Shown one piece after another: positions 37,569 to 47,511 of a stretch of 64,000 nucleotides of DNA. A program made the translations under genes and the position numbers. Location: positions 1,789,001-1,853,000 of the forward strand of contig NZ_LN614830.1 of the NCBI RefSeq assembly GCF_000953635.1, read 5' to 3'. The notes below the pieces were generated by a model, which saw only the letters and a list, made by a program, of their open reading frames with translations, searched no databases and was not told where the DNA came from. Positions within the stretch are counted from its first letter, which is position 1; the number at the start of each line of letters is the position of its first letter. This stretch comes from Legionella micdadei (GTDB lineage: Bacteria > Pseudomonadota > Gammaproteobacteria > Legionellales > Legionellaceae).

Positions 37569-39431
37569 TTAGGCTTCAAGAAGTAATTTATTTATCCGAT
37601 TGACAAAATCAGCCGGATTATCTAATTGACCGCCCTCAGCAAGGACAGCTTGTTCAAATAACATTGTAACCCATTCACCAAAAAGGCTCTCATCGCTGAT
37701 ATCATGCAGACGTTTAATTAATGTGTGATCTGGATTAAGCTCAAGAATTGGTTTACTGGGCGGTATTTTTTGACCGGCTGCTTGTAAGATACGCTGCATC
37801 TCCATACCCATATCCCCTTCATCAGCGACTACACAAGCAGGAGATGTCGTTAATCGATGAGTAAATTGCACTTCTTTTACTTTATCACCCAAGATTTCTT
37901 TAATCTGTTTCAACATGGGTTCTAGATTTTTCTCTTCTTCTTTTATCTTTTCATTTTCTTCGATCTCTAAATCAAATTTACCTTTCGTTATGGACTGTAA
38001 TTTTTTACCTTCGAACTCGCCCAAATAACCCACTAACCACTCGTCGACGCGGTCACTAAGCAGTAGGACCTCGATACCTTTTTTTCTATAAATTTCGAGA
38101 TGAGGGCTATTTTTAGCTGCATTATAGCTAGAAGCAGTGATGTAGTAGATCTTGTCTTGGCCTTCTTTCATACGCGCTACATAGTCCATGAGTTTCACTG
38201 TTTGCTTTTCAGAGTCACTTATTGTGGTTGCGAAGCGTAACAACTTAGCGATAGTTTCCTTATTGGTAAAATCCTCAATCGGCCCTTCTTTAAGCACTAA
38301 ACCAAATTCTTCCCAGAATCGTTGATAAGCCTCTGGATCTTGAGTGCTTAATTTATCTAACATGGATAAAACACGTTTAGTACAAGCCGATTTAATTGAA
38401 TCAACAAGTTTATTCTCTTGCAGAATTTCCCTAGAAATATTTAAAGGCAAATCATTGGCATCCACAATCCCTTTTACAAAACGCAAATAGCGGGGTAAAA
38501 ATTGCGCAGCGTCATCCATGATAAACACTCGTTTAACATATAACTTTAAACCGTGTTTCGTTTCCTGCTGCCACAAATCAAAAGGGGCATGAGTGGGAAT
38601 GTAAAGTAAACTGATATAATCTTGCTTACCTTCCACATGGTTATGTGACCAGATAAGAGGATCTTGGTAATCATGAGAAATATGTTTATACAACTCTTTA
38701 TATTCCTCATCTGAAATATCTGATTTTGATAGAGTCCATAGTGCAGTGGCTTTATTTACTGTTTCATAATCATCCGTTTTCTCACTGTCCATTTTTTTCA
38801 TCACAATCGGCCAGCAAATATGATCAGAATATTTAGTAATAATTTGACGTAGACGCCAATCACTTAAAAATTCGTCATAGTCATTTTTGAGATGTAAAAT
38901 AACTTCTGTACCACGATCAGTTCTCTTTTCTTGTCCAATACTAAATTCACCCTCGCCTTTAGACTCCCAAATGATTCCTTCCTCTGGTTTTAAGCCTGCA
39001 CGGCGGCTTTTTAGCGTCACTTTGTCTGCGACAATAAATGAAGAATAGAAACCAACACCAAATTGACCAATCAAATGGGAATCTTTTGCAGTTTCACCTG
39101 TTAAGTGACTTAAGAATTCTTTAGTGCCTGATTTGGCAATAGTACCTAAGTTTTCGACCGCTTCGTCCCAGCTTAAGCCAATACCATTATCTTTAATCGT
39201 GATAGTTTTTAATTTTTCATTAAATTCCACAGTAATGCGAAGATCGGGATCGTTCTCATACAAAGAGGCATCAGCAAGAGCTAAAAATCGAAGTTTATCC
39301 AAAGCGTCAGAAGCGTTCGAAATAAGCTCCCTTAAAAAGATTTCTTTGTTCGAGTAGAGCGAATGAACAACAAGATGAAGCATTTGTTTCACTTCAGTTT
39401 GAAATCCCATAGTTTGCTGCTTTGCCGCCAT
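37569..39431 (-). CDS. htpG: Molecular chaperone HtpG (Hsp90)
   Basis: 620 residues. GHKL ATPase motifs are intact: [35 protein letters not shown], and [20 protein letters not shown]; the middle domain contains the catalytic-loop Arg region [11 protein letters not shown]. It assists folding of selected clients in the cytoplasm and is stress-induced. Monocistronic. The C-terminal dimerisation domain is complete (ends [10 protein letters not shown]). No obvious heat-shock -35/-10 pair could be picked with confidence upstream. Confidence 0.96.
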   Translation of the reverse strand: MAAKQQTMGFQTEVKQMLHLVVHSLYSNKEIFLRELISNASDALDKLRFLALADASLYENDPDLRITVEFNEKLKTITIKDNGIGLSWDEAVENLGTIAKSGTKEFLSHLTGETAKDSHLIGQFGVGFYSSFIVADKVTLKSRRAGLKPEEGIIWESKGEGEFSIGQEKRTDRGTEVILHLKNDYDEFLSDWRLRQIITKYSDHICWPIVMKKMDSEKTDDYETVNKATALWTLSKSDISDEEYKELYKHISHDYQDPLIWSHNHVEGKQDYISLLYIPTHAPFDLWQQETKHGLKLYVKRVFIMDDAAQFLPRYLRFVKGIVDANDLPLNISREILQENKLVDSIKSACTKRVLSMLDKLSTQDPEAYQRFWEEFGLVLKEGPIEDFTNKETIAKLLRFATTISDSEKQTVKLMDYVARMKEGQDKIYYITASSYNAAKNSPHLEIYRKKGIEVLLLSDRVDEWLVGYLGEFEGKKLQSITKGKFDLEIEENEKIKEEEKNLEPMLKQIKEILGDKVKEVQFTHRLTTSPACVVADEGDMGMEMQRILQAAGQKIPPSKPILELNPDHTLIKRLHDISDESLFGEWVTMLFEQAVLAEGGQLDNPADFVNRINKLLLEA

Positions 39432-39559
39432 TTATAAATCTCCCATACTCAAAATTATCATTAAATAAAACCAGCTTGTGGCCTAGACTGACGCTTGCAT
39501 CAACTAGGTTCCTTACTTTAATAAATACAGGATGTATATGCGGGTGGAACTTGAAAATT

Positions 39560-40456
39560 TCAAGGGTTGTTACCTTGAATATCTGACTTGAAAAACTCGC
39601 GTCCAGTTAACGCGATTTGTTCAATATTGCGGCTTATGTTTTTAGAAATAATATTAAGGGGTAAATCGTTATCGTCTTTACCGAACGGTTCCTCCAATTC
39701 TTCCGATAGGATTTCTAAACCCAACAAAATATAAACAATCATCACCATCATCGGGATGATTAAAAAGCCAAAAGTATCTACCCAACCAAATGGAAACATT
39801 AAGGCATAAAAGAGCAAGGCTTGTTTAACAAAAAAAGCAAATGCCGGCGGCACGTGGGTGTTTGCAATTCGTTCACAGCCACCTACCATATCAATCAAAT
39901 TGGCTAAGTGGGTATCTAAAGCTAAGTATTGCTCAAATCGAAGCTTTTCTTCGCCGCGCAGTTGATTGAGGATAAAATACATCCGCTGAATCACTAATAG
40001 TACAGGATGTTGAGAGCTAGTATCCTCAATACCCAATAATTGTAATTCCATTTCAACTTCCTTAATTTCCTTACGTAAATTAGCTTTAACGATAATAGGT
40101 AATTTTTTTAATAATTGATAAAAATTCGGATGAACATGAAGACCCGTAAATATCTCAAATTTTAAAGCTAAATTTCGGCAGTTATTGACGATTGAGCCCC
40201 AGAGAATTCGACCTTCCCACCAGCGCGAATAACTAGTGTTCACTCTAAAACCAATGATGATTGTGAGAATAAAGCTAAAAATTAAATGAAATTGGCCGAG
40301 ATTATAGCGTGTGGCGTGCTGAAAAAAATAGGCAATCAATATGGCATAGATCGTTAGTATAACCATGATTGGCATTAGCTTGCGAAAAACTTTTTCTTTA
40401 TAAAACAGAAATAAATGAGGCACCCATGTTAATAGATTATGGGATCTTAACTTCAT
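39560..40456 (-). CDS. Bestrophin-like (UPF0187) channel protein
   Basis: 298 residues from ATG 40456, which has GGAG 5 bp upstream. Four to five hydrophobic segments; family motifs GFRVNTSYSRWWEGRILWGSI and the late FGWVDTFGFLIIPMMV with LEEPFGKDDNDLPL. Bacterial bestrophins form pentameric ion channels in the inner membrane, usually described as anion- or sodium-conducting. It stands alone, upstream of the inserted IS element, with roughly 130 bp between its start and the left target duplication. Confidence 0.87.
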   Translation of the reverse strand: MKLRSHNLLTWVPHLFLFYKEKVFRKLMPIMVILTIYAILIAYFFQHATRYNLGQFHLIFSFILTIIIGFRVNTSYSRWWEGRILWGSIVNNCRNLALKFEIFTGLHVHPNFYQLLKKLPIIVKANLRKEIKEVEMELQLLGIEDTSSQHPVLLVIQRMYFILNQLRGEEKLRFEQYLALDTHLANLIDMVGGCERIANTHVPPAFAFFVKQALLFYALMFPFGWVDTFGFLIIPMMVMIVYILLGLEILSEELEEPFGKDDNDLPLNIISKNISRNIEQIALTGREFFKSDIQGNNP

Positions 40457-40587
40457 AAATTCTCCGGCACTAGCCAATAATACAGAGGAATCTTGAGTTA
40501 TAAAGTACCGATTTATTCGTTAATCTGCAAATCAATCTTGCATATAAAGTGTAGCAATAGGCTCAATAACTTATTAGGGGGTGAGCA

Positions 40588-40595
40588 GAATAACT
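40588..40595. repeat. Target-site duplication, left copy
   Basis: GAATAACT, identical to 41939-41946 on the other side of the IS256-family element; 8 bp is a usual duplication size for this family. Confidence 0.85.
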
Positions 40596-40623
40596 GGTAG
40601 TGTTTAAATAACTGTGTCATCTC
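40596..40623. repeat. IS left terminal inverted repeat
   Basis: Imperfect inverted repeat with 41911-41938; shared core AGTGTT, 5 variable bases, AACTGTGTCA, one variable base, CTC. Confidence 0.8.
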
Positions 40624-40663
40624 TTTTAACTTGTTATAATTTCAACACTTAAAAGAGGTGCCC

Positions 40664-41905
40664 ATGAGTAAGAATAAAAAGATAGATTTATCCAATTTTG
40701 ATTTCAATGATTTTAAGTCTGAAGCCTTAACGCAATTAAAGTCTGGCCAGTCCCTTACTGGTAAAGACGGTATCTTAACTCCTCTGATCAAAGAGCTTCT
40801 TGAAGCAGCCTTAGAAGGTGAAATGGAGGCTCACATTTCTGATTGTCATGATTCAGGCCTAACCAATCGTCGCAATGGCAAAACATCCAAGTTAATGAAA
40901 TCTACAACTGGTATTTTTGAATTAGACACTCCACGGGACAGAGAAGGACTTTTTGAGCCTGAAATTGTTAAGAAGCGCCAAACAGTATTGAATGAGTCAT
41001 TAGATAATAAAGTGCTGGCCTTATATGCCCTAGGTATGAGCTATGAAGCCATTAGTGAGCACCTGGCTGAAATGTATGGTCTAGACGTATCCTCAGCTAA
41101 AATAAGCCTCATCACGGATAAATTGTTGCCTATGATTACCGAATGGCGCAATAGGTCTTTAGAGTCTATATATCCTATTGCCTTTTTAGACGCGATGCAT
41201 TTTAAAGTACGTGTTGAGGGCAAAGTCACAAGTAAGGCATTTTACACGGTCCTTGCCGTTACTCCTGAGGGCAAGAAAGATATTTTAGGGCTTTATTTGT
41301 CAGAAACTGAAGGCGCGCGGTTTTGGCTTGGTGTCTTAAATGACCTTAAAGCACGAGGGGTAGAAGATATTCTTATTGCGAGTATCGATGGACTTAAGGG
41401 TTTTCCCGAAGCTATTGCTGAAGTCTTTCCTAAAACAGAAATCCAACTATGTGTAGTTCACCAAATACGAAACTCCCTGAAGTATGTTGTTAGTAAAGAC
41501 CAAAAGGCATTCATGGCTGATTTAAAGCTTGTGTATAAGGCCTCTAGCAAAGATTTAGCTGAGCATCATTTGCTTGAACTAGAGGAGAAATGGGGCAAGA
41601 AATACCCAGCAGTTATGAAGTCATGGAATAATAACTGGGAGGCTTTGTCTCAATACTTCAAATACCCCGAAGAGCTAAGACGTATCATTTACACCACGAA
41701 CATCGTAGAGGGGTTCCATCGCCAAATTCGCAAGTACACCAAAAACAAAGGCGCTTTCACTAGTGAAAACGCACTGATAAAGCTTATTTATTGTGCCTGC
41801 CAAAAAGTACTGGAAAAATGGAGTCAGCCCATGCACAATTGGGCGCTTATCGCGTCTCAGCTTCATATTTATTTTGAAGACCGTATGAACCTGAGACTTA
41901 GATAA
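40664..41905 (+). CDS. IS256-family transposase
   Basis: 413 residues from ATG 40664 (AAAGAGG upstream). The DDE residues are Asp176 in AFLDAMHFKV, Asp242 in ASIDGLKGFPEA and Glu349 in IYTTNIVEGFHRQI; the C-x2-H motif before the insertion domain is present in LCVVHQIRNS. Length and the N-terminal LIKELLEAALEGEMEAHI helix fit the family. No frameshift or stop. It catalyses circle-type copy-out transposition of the flanking inverted repeats. Confidence 0.95.
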   Translation: MSKNKKIDLSNFDFNDFKSEALTQLKSGQSLTGKDGILTPLIKELLEAALEGEMEAHISDCHDSGLTNRRNGKTSKLMKSTTGIFELDTPRDREGLFEPEIVKKRQTVLNESLDNKVLALYALGMSYEAISEHLAEMYGLDVSSAKISLITDKLLPMITEWRNRSLESIYPIAFLDAMHFKVRVEGKVTSKAFYTVLAVTPEGKKDILGLYLSETEGARFWLGVLNDLKARGVEDILIASIDGLKGFPEAIAEVFPKTEIQLCVVHQIRNSLKYVVSKDQKAFMADLKLVYKASSKDLAEHHLLELEEKWGKKYPAVMKSWNNNWEALSQYFKYPEELRRIIYTTNIVEGFHRQIRKYTKNKGAFTSENALIKLIYCACQKVLEKWSQPMHNWALIASQLHIYFEDRMNLRLR

Positions 41906-41910
41906 TCAAT

Positions 41911-41938
41911 GAGGTGACACAGTTAGATGAACACTCTC
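41911..41938. repeat. IS right terminal inverted repeat
   Basis: Counterpart of 40596-40623; begins 5 bases after the transposase stop and is bordered by the right duplication copy. Confidence 0.8.
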
Positions 41939-41946
41939 GAATAACT
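41939..41946. repeat. Target-site duplication, right copy
   Basis: GAATAACT. Its last base is the final base of the stop codon of the adjacent minus-strand gene, so the element landed just after that gene without changing it. Confidence 0.85.
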
Positions 41947-42221
41947 TATGGGCGAAAACCTGGTGAGGTTTCATTCTCTTGAACTTCCTCTTCGTGTTTC
42001 CTGCCTTTCACTTTTGCTTCGATTTCTGTATCAATTGGGCCATCAAATTCCAGACTTCTTCTGATTTCGCTTGGTGTATCGTTAGGATCGGTAACAAGCT
42101 CTGTGTTTCCTAAAATTTTGTCTTCTAAACTTACCGGATCAAGTACCTGTTGATGCGATTGATTCGGCTTTCGAATCGCATTGAGTTGATTACGAAAAAT
42201 TGTGGTATACGAAGTAGACAT
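41946..42221 (-). CDS. Small acidic protein of unknown function
   Basis: 91 residues from ATG 42221, which has AAGG about 8 bp upstream; a GTG at 42239 is in frame but has no such site. Polar, probably disordered, ending in a Glu-rich stretch (KHEEEVQENETSPGFRP) of the E-block kind found near the C-terminus of Dot/Icm substrates. No family recognised. It follows the large patatin gene by 80 bp on the same strand and may be cotranscribed. Its stop codon borders the IS insertion; the frame is not truncated, since the stop is also formed by the target sequence before insertion. Confidence 0.55.
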   Translation of the reverse strand: MSTSYTTIFRNQLNAIRKPNQSHQQVLDPVSLEDKILGNTELVTDPNDTPSEIRRSLEFDGPIDTEIEAKVKGRKHEEEVQENETSPGFRP

Positions 42222-42301
42222 ATCAAAACCTTCATTCACTTTATTGAATTACATTACTATTTAAACACACACTCCTGCATTTTGTTGCACTTTGCGTTAG
42301 C

Positions 42302-44503
42302 TCATGACAAAGCTTTAGGTTCCGCAGAGTTACTAACCTCCTGAGATAATGGATACTCTTTTAAATCTTCAATTTGCTTAATGTATTCATCCATCAAGCC
42401 TGAGGTTGTAGTATGAGAAAGTCCTTTAAATCGGGTATTAGGTCCTTGTACTAGGGAAATCACATTACGGCTTTGGTAATTATCCCTTACTTCCTCTAAG
42501 GCAGATTTAACTTCTTCTTCTGTTGAAGCTAATCTTAAGTTTACAATTGTTTTCTGAATTAGCTCCACATTACTTGCAAATTGAAATGGTTTTGCTTTGG
42601 CTTGTACAAGAGTTTGTATTGCCCTCTTTTTAATGAGATCAAAGTGTAGGCGATCGAAGAATTGGGCATGCTCTTTTTGAGCAGGACTTTGTCGAAGTCT
42701 TTCAATAATCTCTTGCTTTAGTGATGGGTTCTGGAGAATGTGATCGACAAGCTCTTCAAGTTCTGAGCTAAAGATATCTTTTACTTTTTGATAAAGGAAA
42801 GCTTTATGCGACTCGTTAAAAGTAACTAATTCACTATCAAGGTAAGTTTTCTGTAGAATAAGTTGATCAAGAGCAATCACAAATTCGTCAATATGGAACT
42901 GTCTTTGAGTACTTGTCAACTCATGCACTATTGCGGCATTTACACCTTTAATCCCGGTCACTAAAGTGCTCAATAAATATTCTTCTTGTTTTCGGAAGTT
43001 TCCTACCCAATATTTGAGTGCTTTAACTTTCTCTCGCTCACCTTCGTCAGAGAGTGAGTCAATAAATGGAGGAAAGTTTTTTTCAATATCATCAAAAGAT
43101 GCTTCTAGCAAATACCTTAAGAAATCACAATTTATCGATTTTTCCTTTCTTTCATCTAAGATTTCTTTGATACGCTGTTTCGTTGTACTTTTTGCCTGAT
43201 CTTGTAACAATTTCTTTTTATTTGGATCTAACTTAAAATCCAAAGTGGATATATCAACAGGAAGATCAATACGATTCCTTGAAATATCATCCATGAGAGC
43301 TTGTTTTAATTCCTCATTACTCGTAGCCACATCAATTTTGGCACATGCTAAGTACTTCACGAAATTTTTTATAGTGGTAAAAAACCCGGTTACTGTGGCC
43401 AAAATTCCTTGATCTGTCTTTTGTGGATTAAGCTCAAAAGCGATTGTCTCAGCAATTCTCTCCTGTTCTCTTTTTAATAGAGGAATATCTTTTTTTTGCT
43501 TTGCTAATTGTCTTACAGGTAAATTGTCCAATACCCCACCATCTATATATCTATGGCCGTTATATTCTACTGCCTGAAAAACGATAGGATACGAAGCAGA
43601 GATTCTTGCAGCAACGCTGATTGGCATATTAGGAGTAGTCTCGTATGAGAATAATTCTAATTTTCCTGTATCAATATTTGTTCCGGTAATAACTAGGTGC
43701 TTGACTTCATTGCCCAACACTTCGTTTAAGGAAAATAGATCAATAAATCTGACCGAGTTGATATCTATTTCTTCGATATTCTCATATTGAATAAGAAGTT
43801 TTCTTATGAAAAAAAAATCCGAACGCGCGTATCGTTTAAAAAATTTATAGTTATCAAAAAAATACTTTGAAATTTCTTTAAATTTAGTAAAATTATCTGG
43901 ATAAGGAGTCTCTCTTAGACGTTGTAATTGCTCCAGAACTCCCCTGATAAGTTCTCTTTCTTTATCCGTTTCCTCTTTTTTCTTAGAACAATCCTCATTT
44001 CCATCAAGTAACATTTCCCATAAGGGGGTAGAATCCTCTATCGTTTTGATGCGCGTTTCAAGATCTTTCTCAATCTTTGTCAACACATTCATAATTCCAA
44101 GCGCTAAAACGGATTCTGCTGATTTAATTTTATCTGGTAAGTAGGTTTTTATAACTCTTTGTATGTCGTTTAAGAGAGCTTCCCCCTTACAAAGCCCTCT
44201 TTTAGCAAATAAACCACTAATATGGTAATCTTTGTATTGATTAAAATCGGTTTTGTTAACTTCTAATTTAATTTCCTCTGGAGTCATGCCAATAGCAATC
44301 ATAGCCGCAGTTAAAGCACCAGCAGAGGAACCACCGATGGTGTCTACGTTATCCAAAATCCCCTCTTCGTGTAATGCTTCAATTGCCCCAGGATATACAA
44401 CACCCTTAGCTCCTCCGCCACGCAGGGCAATTTTCCGAATAGGTTTGGACGATAACGGAAAATTAAATTGGATTTGTAATAATTCGGCAACAGTTCTACT
44501 CAT
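42302..44503 (-). CDS. Large patatin-like phospholipase, candidate effector
   Basis: 733 residues. The patatin domain has oxyanion GGGAKG (29-34), nucleophile G58-S-S60-A-G62 and D321-G-G in YIDGGVLDNLPV. A helical insert of over 100 residues (about 125-245) separates the two active-site parts. The C-terminal 400 residues are helical, charged and without a recognised domain. No signal peptide. This build (N-terminal patatin plus long helical tail) resembles the VpdA/B/C effectors of Legionella; the match is by architecture only. A PmrA-like box and a perfect TATAAT lie upstream. Confidence 0.82.
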   Translation of the reverse strand: MSRTVAELLQIQFNFPLSSKPIRKIALRGGGAKGVVYPGAIEALHEEGILDNVDTIGGSSAGALTAAMIAIGMTPEEIKLEVNKTDFNQYKDYHISGLFAKRGLCKGEALLNDIQRVIKTYLPDKIKSAESVLALGIMNVLTKIEKDLETRIKTIEDSTPLWEMLLDGNEDCSKKKEETDKERELIRGVLEQLQRLRETPYPDNFTKFKEISKYFFDNYKFFKRYARSDFFFIRKLLIQYENIEEIDINSVRFIDLFSLNEVLGNEVKHLVITGTNIDTGKLELFSYETTPNMPISVAARISASYPIVFQAVEYNGHRYIDGGVLDNLPVRQLAKQKKDIPLLKREQERIAETIAFELNPQKTDQGILATVTGFFTTIKNFVKYLACAKIDVATSNEELKQALMDDISRNRIDLPVDISTLDFKLDPNKKKLLQDQAKSTTKQRIKEILDERKEKSINCDFLRYLLEASFDDIEKNFPPFIDSLSDEGEREKVKALKYWVGNFRKQEEYLLSTLVTGIKGVNAAIVHELTSTQRQFHIDEFVIALDQLILQKTYLDSELVTFNESHKAFLYQKVKDIFSSELEELVDHILQNPSLKQEIIERLRQSPAQKEHAQFFDRLHFDLIKKRAIQTLVQAKAKPFQFASNVELIQKTIVNLRLASTEEEVKSALEEVRDNYQSRNVISLVQGPNTRFKGLSHTTTSGLMDEYIKQIEDLKEYPLSQEVSNSAEPKALS

Positions 44504-44545
44504 ACTCTATTACCATAACGGATAATTTGCGATCATATTGAGTAA

Positions 44546-44578
44546 ATTATAAATGTATTACATGAAGGAAACATTAAG
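44546..44578 (-). promoter_or_regulatory. PmrA-like tandem box and TATAAT, upstream of the large patatin gene
   Basis: On the minus strand CTTAATGTT (44570-44578), 2 bp, CTTCATGTA (44559-44567), 7 bp, TATAAT (44546-44551). Against cTTAATatT the first half-site matches about 7-8 of 9 and the second about 6 of 9. The box replaces a recognisable -35. The leader would be about 35 nt. Confidence 0.55.
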
Positions 44579-44679
44579 ACAAAAATGACTACTTACTAGC
44601 TTTGAACCATTAGGTTGCTGTGGAACAATCTTATTTATTCACGAATTTTAATACGGATACAGAATTGGAGTGTAATTAG

Positions 44680-44705
44680 CCACCTACGCTGGGGAGCGCA
44701 GGTGG
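44680..44705 (-). terminator. Hairpin after glnA
   Basis: 11-bp stem with a GGGG/CCCC loop: CCACCTACGCT (44680-44690) and AGCGCAGGTGG (44695-44705). On the minus-strand transcript the single mismatch becomes a G-U pair. It lies 22 bp after the glnA stop. The T tract is poor. Confidence 0.65.
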
Positions 44706-44727
44706 TACAAATAAAGTAGGAATAAAA

Positions 44728-46140
44728 TTAAAGGCTGTAATACAATTCAAACTCAAACGGATGTGGAAGAGTTCTTAACATTTGAATCTCTTCTTCTTTT
44801 AATTCAATATAACTTTGCAGAAAATCTTTACTGAACACATCGCCTTGTAGCAAAAATTCATGATCTTCTTTCAAATGCTGCATCGCTTGTTCCAAGGAGT
44901 TACAAACAGTAGGCACATCAACTAGCTCTTCAGGGGGCAAATCGTATAAATCTTTATCCATAGGTTGACCTGGATGAATTTTCTTTTGAATGCCATCAAG
45001 TCCCGCCATCATCATGGCTGAAAAAGCAAGATAAGGGTTTGCCATCGGATCAGGGAACCGAACTTCAATTCGACGCCCTTTCGGATTGCTCGTATGAGGA
45101 ATCCGAATTGCGGCGGAACGATTACGTGCTGAGTAAGCCAATAACACGGGGGCTTCAAAACCAGGTACTAAGCGTTTATAACTATTAGTGGCAGGATTGG
45201 TGAATGCATTTAATGCACGAGCATGTCTGATAATACCGCCTATATAGTAAAGTGCTGTTTCAGATAAACCCGCATACTGATCACCGGTAAATAAATTAAC
45301 ACCATCCTTTATTAGCGATTGATGGCAATGCATACCGTTACCGTTATCCCCTACCAAAGGCTTAGGCATAAACGTCGCAGTCTTACCATAGTTGTGAGCG
45401 ACATTATGGACGACGTATTTTAAAATCTGCAATTCATCCGCCTTTTTAGTGAGTGTATTAAACCGGGTAGCAACTTCGCACTGATTTGCTGTCGCAACCT
45501 CGTGATGATGCGCCTCAACAACCATACCCATTTCTTCCAAAGTAAGGCATATTGCCGAGCGTATATCCTGCGATGAATCAACAGGAGGAACCGGGAAATA
45601 ACCTCCCTTTATACTTGGCCTATGGCCAATATTTCCACCTTCCATAACCTTCCCTAAATTCCAATGTCCTTCAGCGGAATCCAGTTCATAAAAAGCACGG
45701 CGCATTCCAATTTCTGAGCGCACATCGTCAAAAATGAAAAACTCTGGCTCAGGACCAAATAAAGCTTGATCAGCTATACCGGTTGATTTCATATAAGCTT
45801 CTGCACGATGGGCAATGGAGCGAGGATCACGGTCGTAACCCAGCATAGTCTGAGGATCAACAACATTACAGCGAATAATCAGGGTATTATCTTGGTAGAA
45901 GGGATCAACGTTTACAGTGTCTAAATCGGGAATGAGAGCTAAATCAGATTTATGTATTTTTTGCCAGCCTTTAATTGATGAGCCGTCGAACATTTTCCCA
46001 TTTTCGATCATATCATCATCTAATGCAGATACCGGGATGGTTATATGTTGTTCTTTCCCTTTTGTATCCGTAAAGCGAAGATCGATAAATTTAATATCCT
46101 CTTTTTTTATTCTCTCGTGTAATGCTGCTGTGTTGCTCAT
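44728..46140 (-). CDS. glnA: Glutamine synthetase type I GlnA
   Basis: 470 residues from ATG 46140 (GGAGAG upstream). Signatures: [20 protein letters not shown], the ATP-binding [26 protein letters not shown], and the adenylylation site DLYDLPPEE with its Tyr, so activity is likely controlled by GlnE. It assimilates ammonium. No glnL/glnG (ntrBC) follows. It is divergent from gspF with about 100 bp between. No clear NtrC or sigma-54 (GG-N10-GC) site could be assigned by eye. Confidence 0.97.
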   Translation of the reverse strand: MSNTAALHERIKKEDIKFIDLRFTDTKGKEQHITIPVSALDDDMIENGKMFDGSSIKGWQKIHKSDLALIPDLDTVNVDPFYQDNTLIIRCNVVDPQTMLGYDRDPRSIAHRAEAYMKSTGIADQALFGPEPEFFIFDDVRSEIGMRRAFYELDSAEGHWNLGKVMEGGNIGHRPSIKGGYFPVPPVDSSQDIRSAICLTLEEMGMVVEAHHHEVATANQCEVATRFNTLTKKADELQILKYVVHNVAHNYGKTATFMPKPLVGDNGNGMHCHQSLIKDGVNLFTGDQYAGLSETALYYIGGIIRHARALNAFTNPATNSYKRLVPGFEAPVLLAYSARNRSAAIRIPHTSNPKGRRIEVRFPDPMANPYLAFSAMMMAGLDGIQKKIHPGQPMDKDLYDLPPEELVDVPTVCNSLEQAMQHLKEDHEFLLQGDVFSKDFLQSYIELKEEEIQMLRTLPHPFEFELYYSL

Positions 46141-46237
46141 AATACTCTCCAAGATTACCCACTAATTAAGCTGGCCTAAGTGACTTATTTAGCCCTATAG
46201 ATTAAACTAATTCCCATTAAAACTGAAAGTAATTCTT

Positions 46238-47437
46238 ATGGGCGCCTACCATTATCAAGCGCTAAATAAATCAGGCTCAACCAAGAAAGGCGTTATCGAG
46301 GCTGACTCCGAACGTCAGGCACGACAATTCTTACGTGAACAAGGCCTTGTTCCCACCCAAATTCGTGCTTTAGCTAAGCAGCAACAATCACGCAGTAAAG
46401 ACAAAATATCTGCACAAGATCTCTCACTACTAACGCGGCAGTTAGCCACATTGTTAGCCGCTGGCATCCCTGTGGAAGAATCTCTCCGCGGTGTCAGCGA
46501 ACAAACAGAGAAAGATAAGGTACGTGGACTTATCATCGGTGTTCGCTCAAAAGTTTTGGAAGGTTACGGCTTAGCACAAGCAATGGGCGAATTTCCTAAT
46601 GCATTTCCGGAACTTTATCGTGCAACTGTGGGTGCAGGTGAGCAAACAGGGCGCTTGGATATGGTTTTGGAGAAACTTGCTGACTACACTGAAAACCAAC
46701 AACAAACCCGTCAAAAAGTACAGCAAGCACTCATTTATCCATTATTGATGGTCATTGTTTCAACCGGAATCATCAGTTTCCTCTTAGCTTTTGTTGTACC
46801 CAAGATTATAGAAGTTTTTAGCAGTAGCGGACAGGAATTGCCTAACATGACCAAGGTGCTGATCAATCTTAGCCAATGGATTAAATCCTACGGTTTGATC
46901 GCTCTCTTAGGAATTATTATCCTTCTTGTAAGTTTTAAAAAGAGTCTCTCCAATATCAAAATACACACGGCTTGGCATAAGATCTTGTTGAAGCTTCCCG
47001 TATCATCTTATTTGGTAAGGTCTGTTAATGTTGCCCGCTATATACATACTTTCGGAATTTTATTTGCTGCAGGAGTAAACGTCCTTGAAACCATGCGCGT
47101 TTCAGCAAGCCTAATCACCAACTTAGTGATGCGAAATGCGTTTGATCTCGCTACGATCCGTGTACGAGAAGGCGGCTCAATCAGCCAGTCGTTGAAAGAA
47201 ACAGGTTTCTTAAGTCCAATGGCGACTCATTTAATTGCCAGTGGTGAAAAAAGCGGGCAAATTGCTGCGATGATGGAAAAAGCAGCATCCCATCTTGATA
47301 ACGAAGTGAAACGGCTTATCGATACCGCATTAACCCTTCTTGAACCTCTCATTATCTTATTTATGGGAGCCGTGGTTTTATTTATCGTACTAGCTACTTT
47401 ATTACCCATTTTTTCAATGGAACAGTTAGTTGGGTGA
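46238..47437 (+). CDS. gspF: Type II secretion inner-membrane protein GspF (LspF)
   Basis: 399 residues with two GspF domains: N-terminal YHYQALNKSGSTKKGVIEA and LSLLTRQLATLLAAGIPVEE, then LPVSSYLVRSVNVARYIHTFGILFAAGVNVLE; three to four membrane segments, ending MGAVVLFIVLATLLPIFSM. It is the platform protein of the type II secretion system. In L. pneumophila lspF heads lspFGHIJK; here gspG starts only 874 bp later, after an antisense hydrolase gene. A PilC role is unlikely because the gspGHIJK set follows. Confidence 0.92.
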   Translation: MGAYHYQALNKSGSTKKGVIEADSERQARQFLREQGLVPTQIRALAKQQQSRSKDKISAQDLSLLTRQLATLLAAGIPVEESLRGVSEQTEKDKVRGLIIGVRSKVLEGYGLAQAMGEFPNAFPELYRATVGAGEQTGRLDMVLEKLADYTENQQQTRQKVQQALIYPLLMVIVSTGIISFLLAFVVPKIIEVFSSSGQELPNMTKVLINLSQWIKSYGLIALLGIIILLVSFKKSLSNIKIHTAWHKILLKLPVSSYLVRSVNVARYIHTFGILFAAGVNVLETMRVSASLITNLVMRNAFDLATIRVREGGSISQSLKETGFLSPMATHLIASGEKSGQIAAMMEKAASHLDNEVKRLIDTALTLLEPLIILFMGAVVLFIVLATLLPIFSMEQLVG

Positions 47438-47511
47438 AGTATTCTCGCTAATGCACTTGAGTTTATTAAAGAAAAACTACCTAACCCGAAATAATCCCTA
47501 ACAATTTTCAA

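Larger units (their letters stand above)
40596..41938 (+). mobile_element. Complete IS256-family insertion sequence
   Basis: 1343 bp. The left end GGTAGTGTTTAAATAACTGT continues with GTCATCTC; the right end read inward starts GAGAGTGTTCATCTAACTGT and continues GTCACCTC. The ends agree at 20 of the first 28 positions by eye, with the core AACTGTGTCA identical. It encodes one intact transposase and is bordered by a perfect 8-bp direct repeat. All parts being intact suggests a recent, possibly active insertion. Confidence 0.88.

Noticed and set aside
40565-40580. Second AATAACTTAT-like match near the left IS flank
   Set aside because: Only partly similar to the right flank (AATAACTTATGGG); the perfect GAATAACT abutting both ends explains the duplication.
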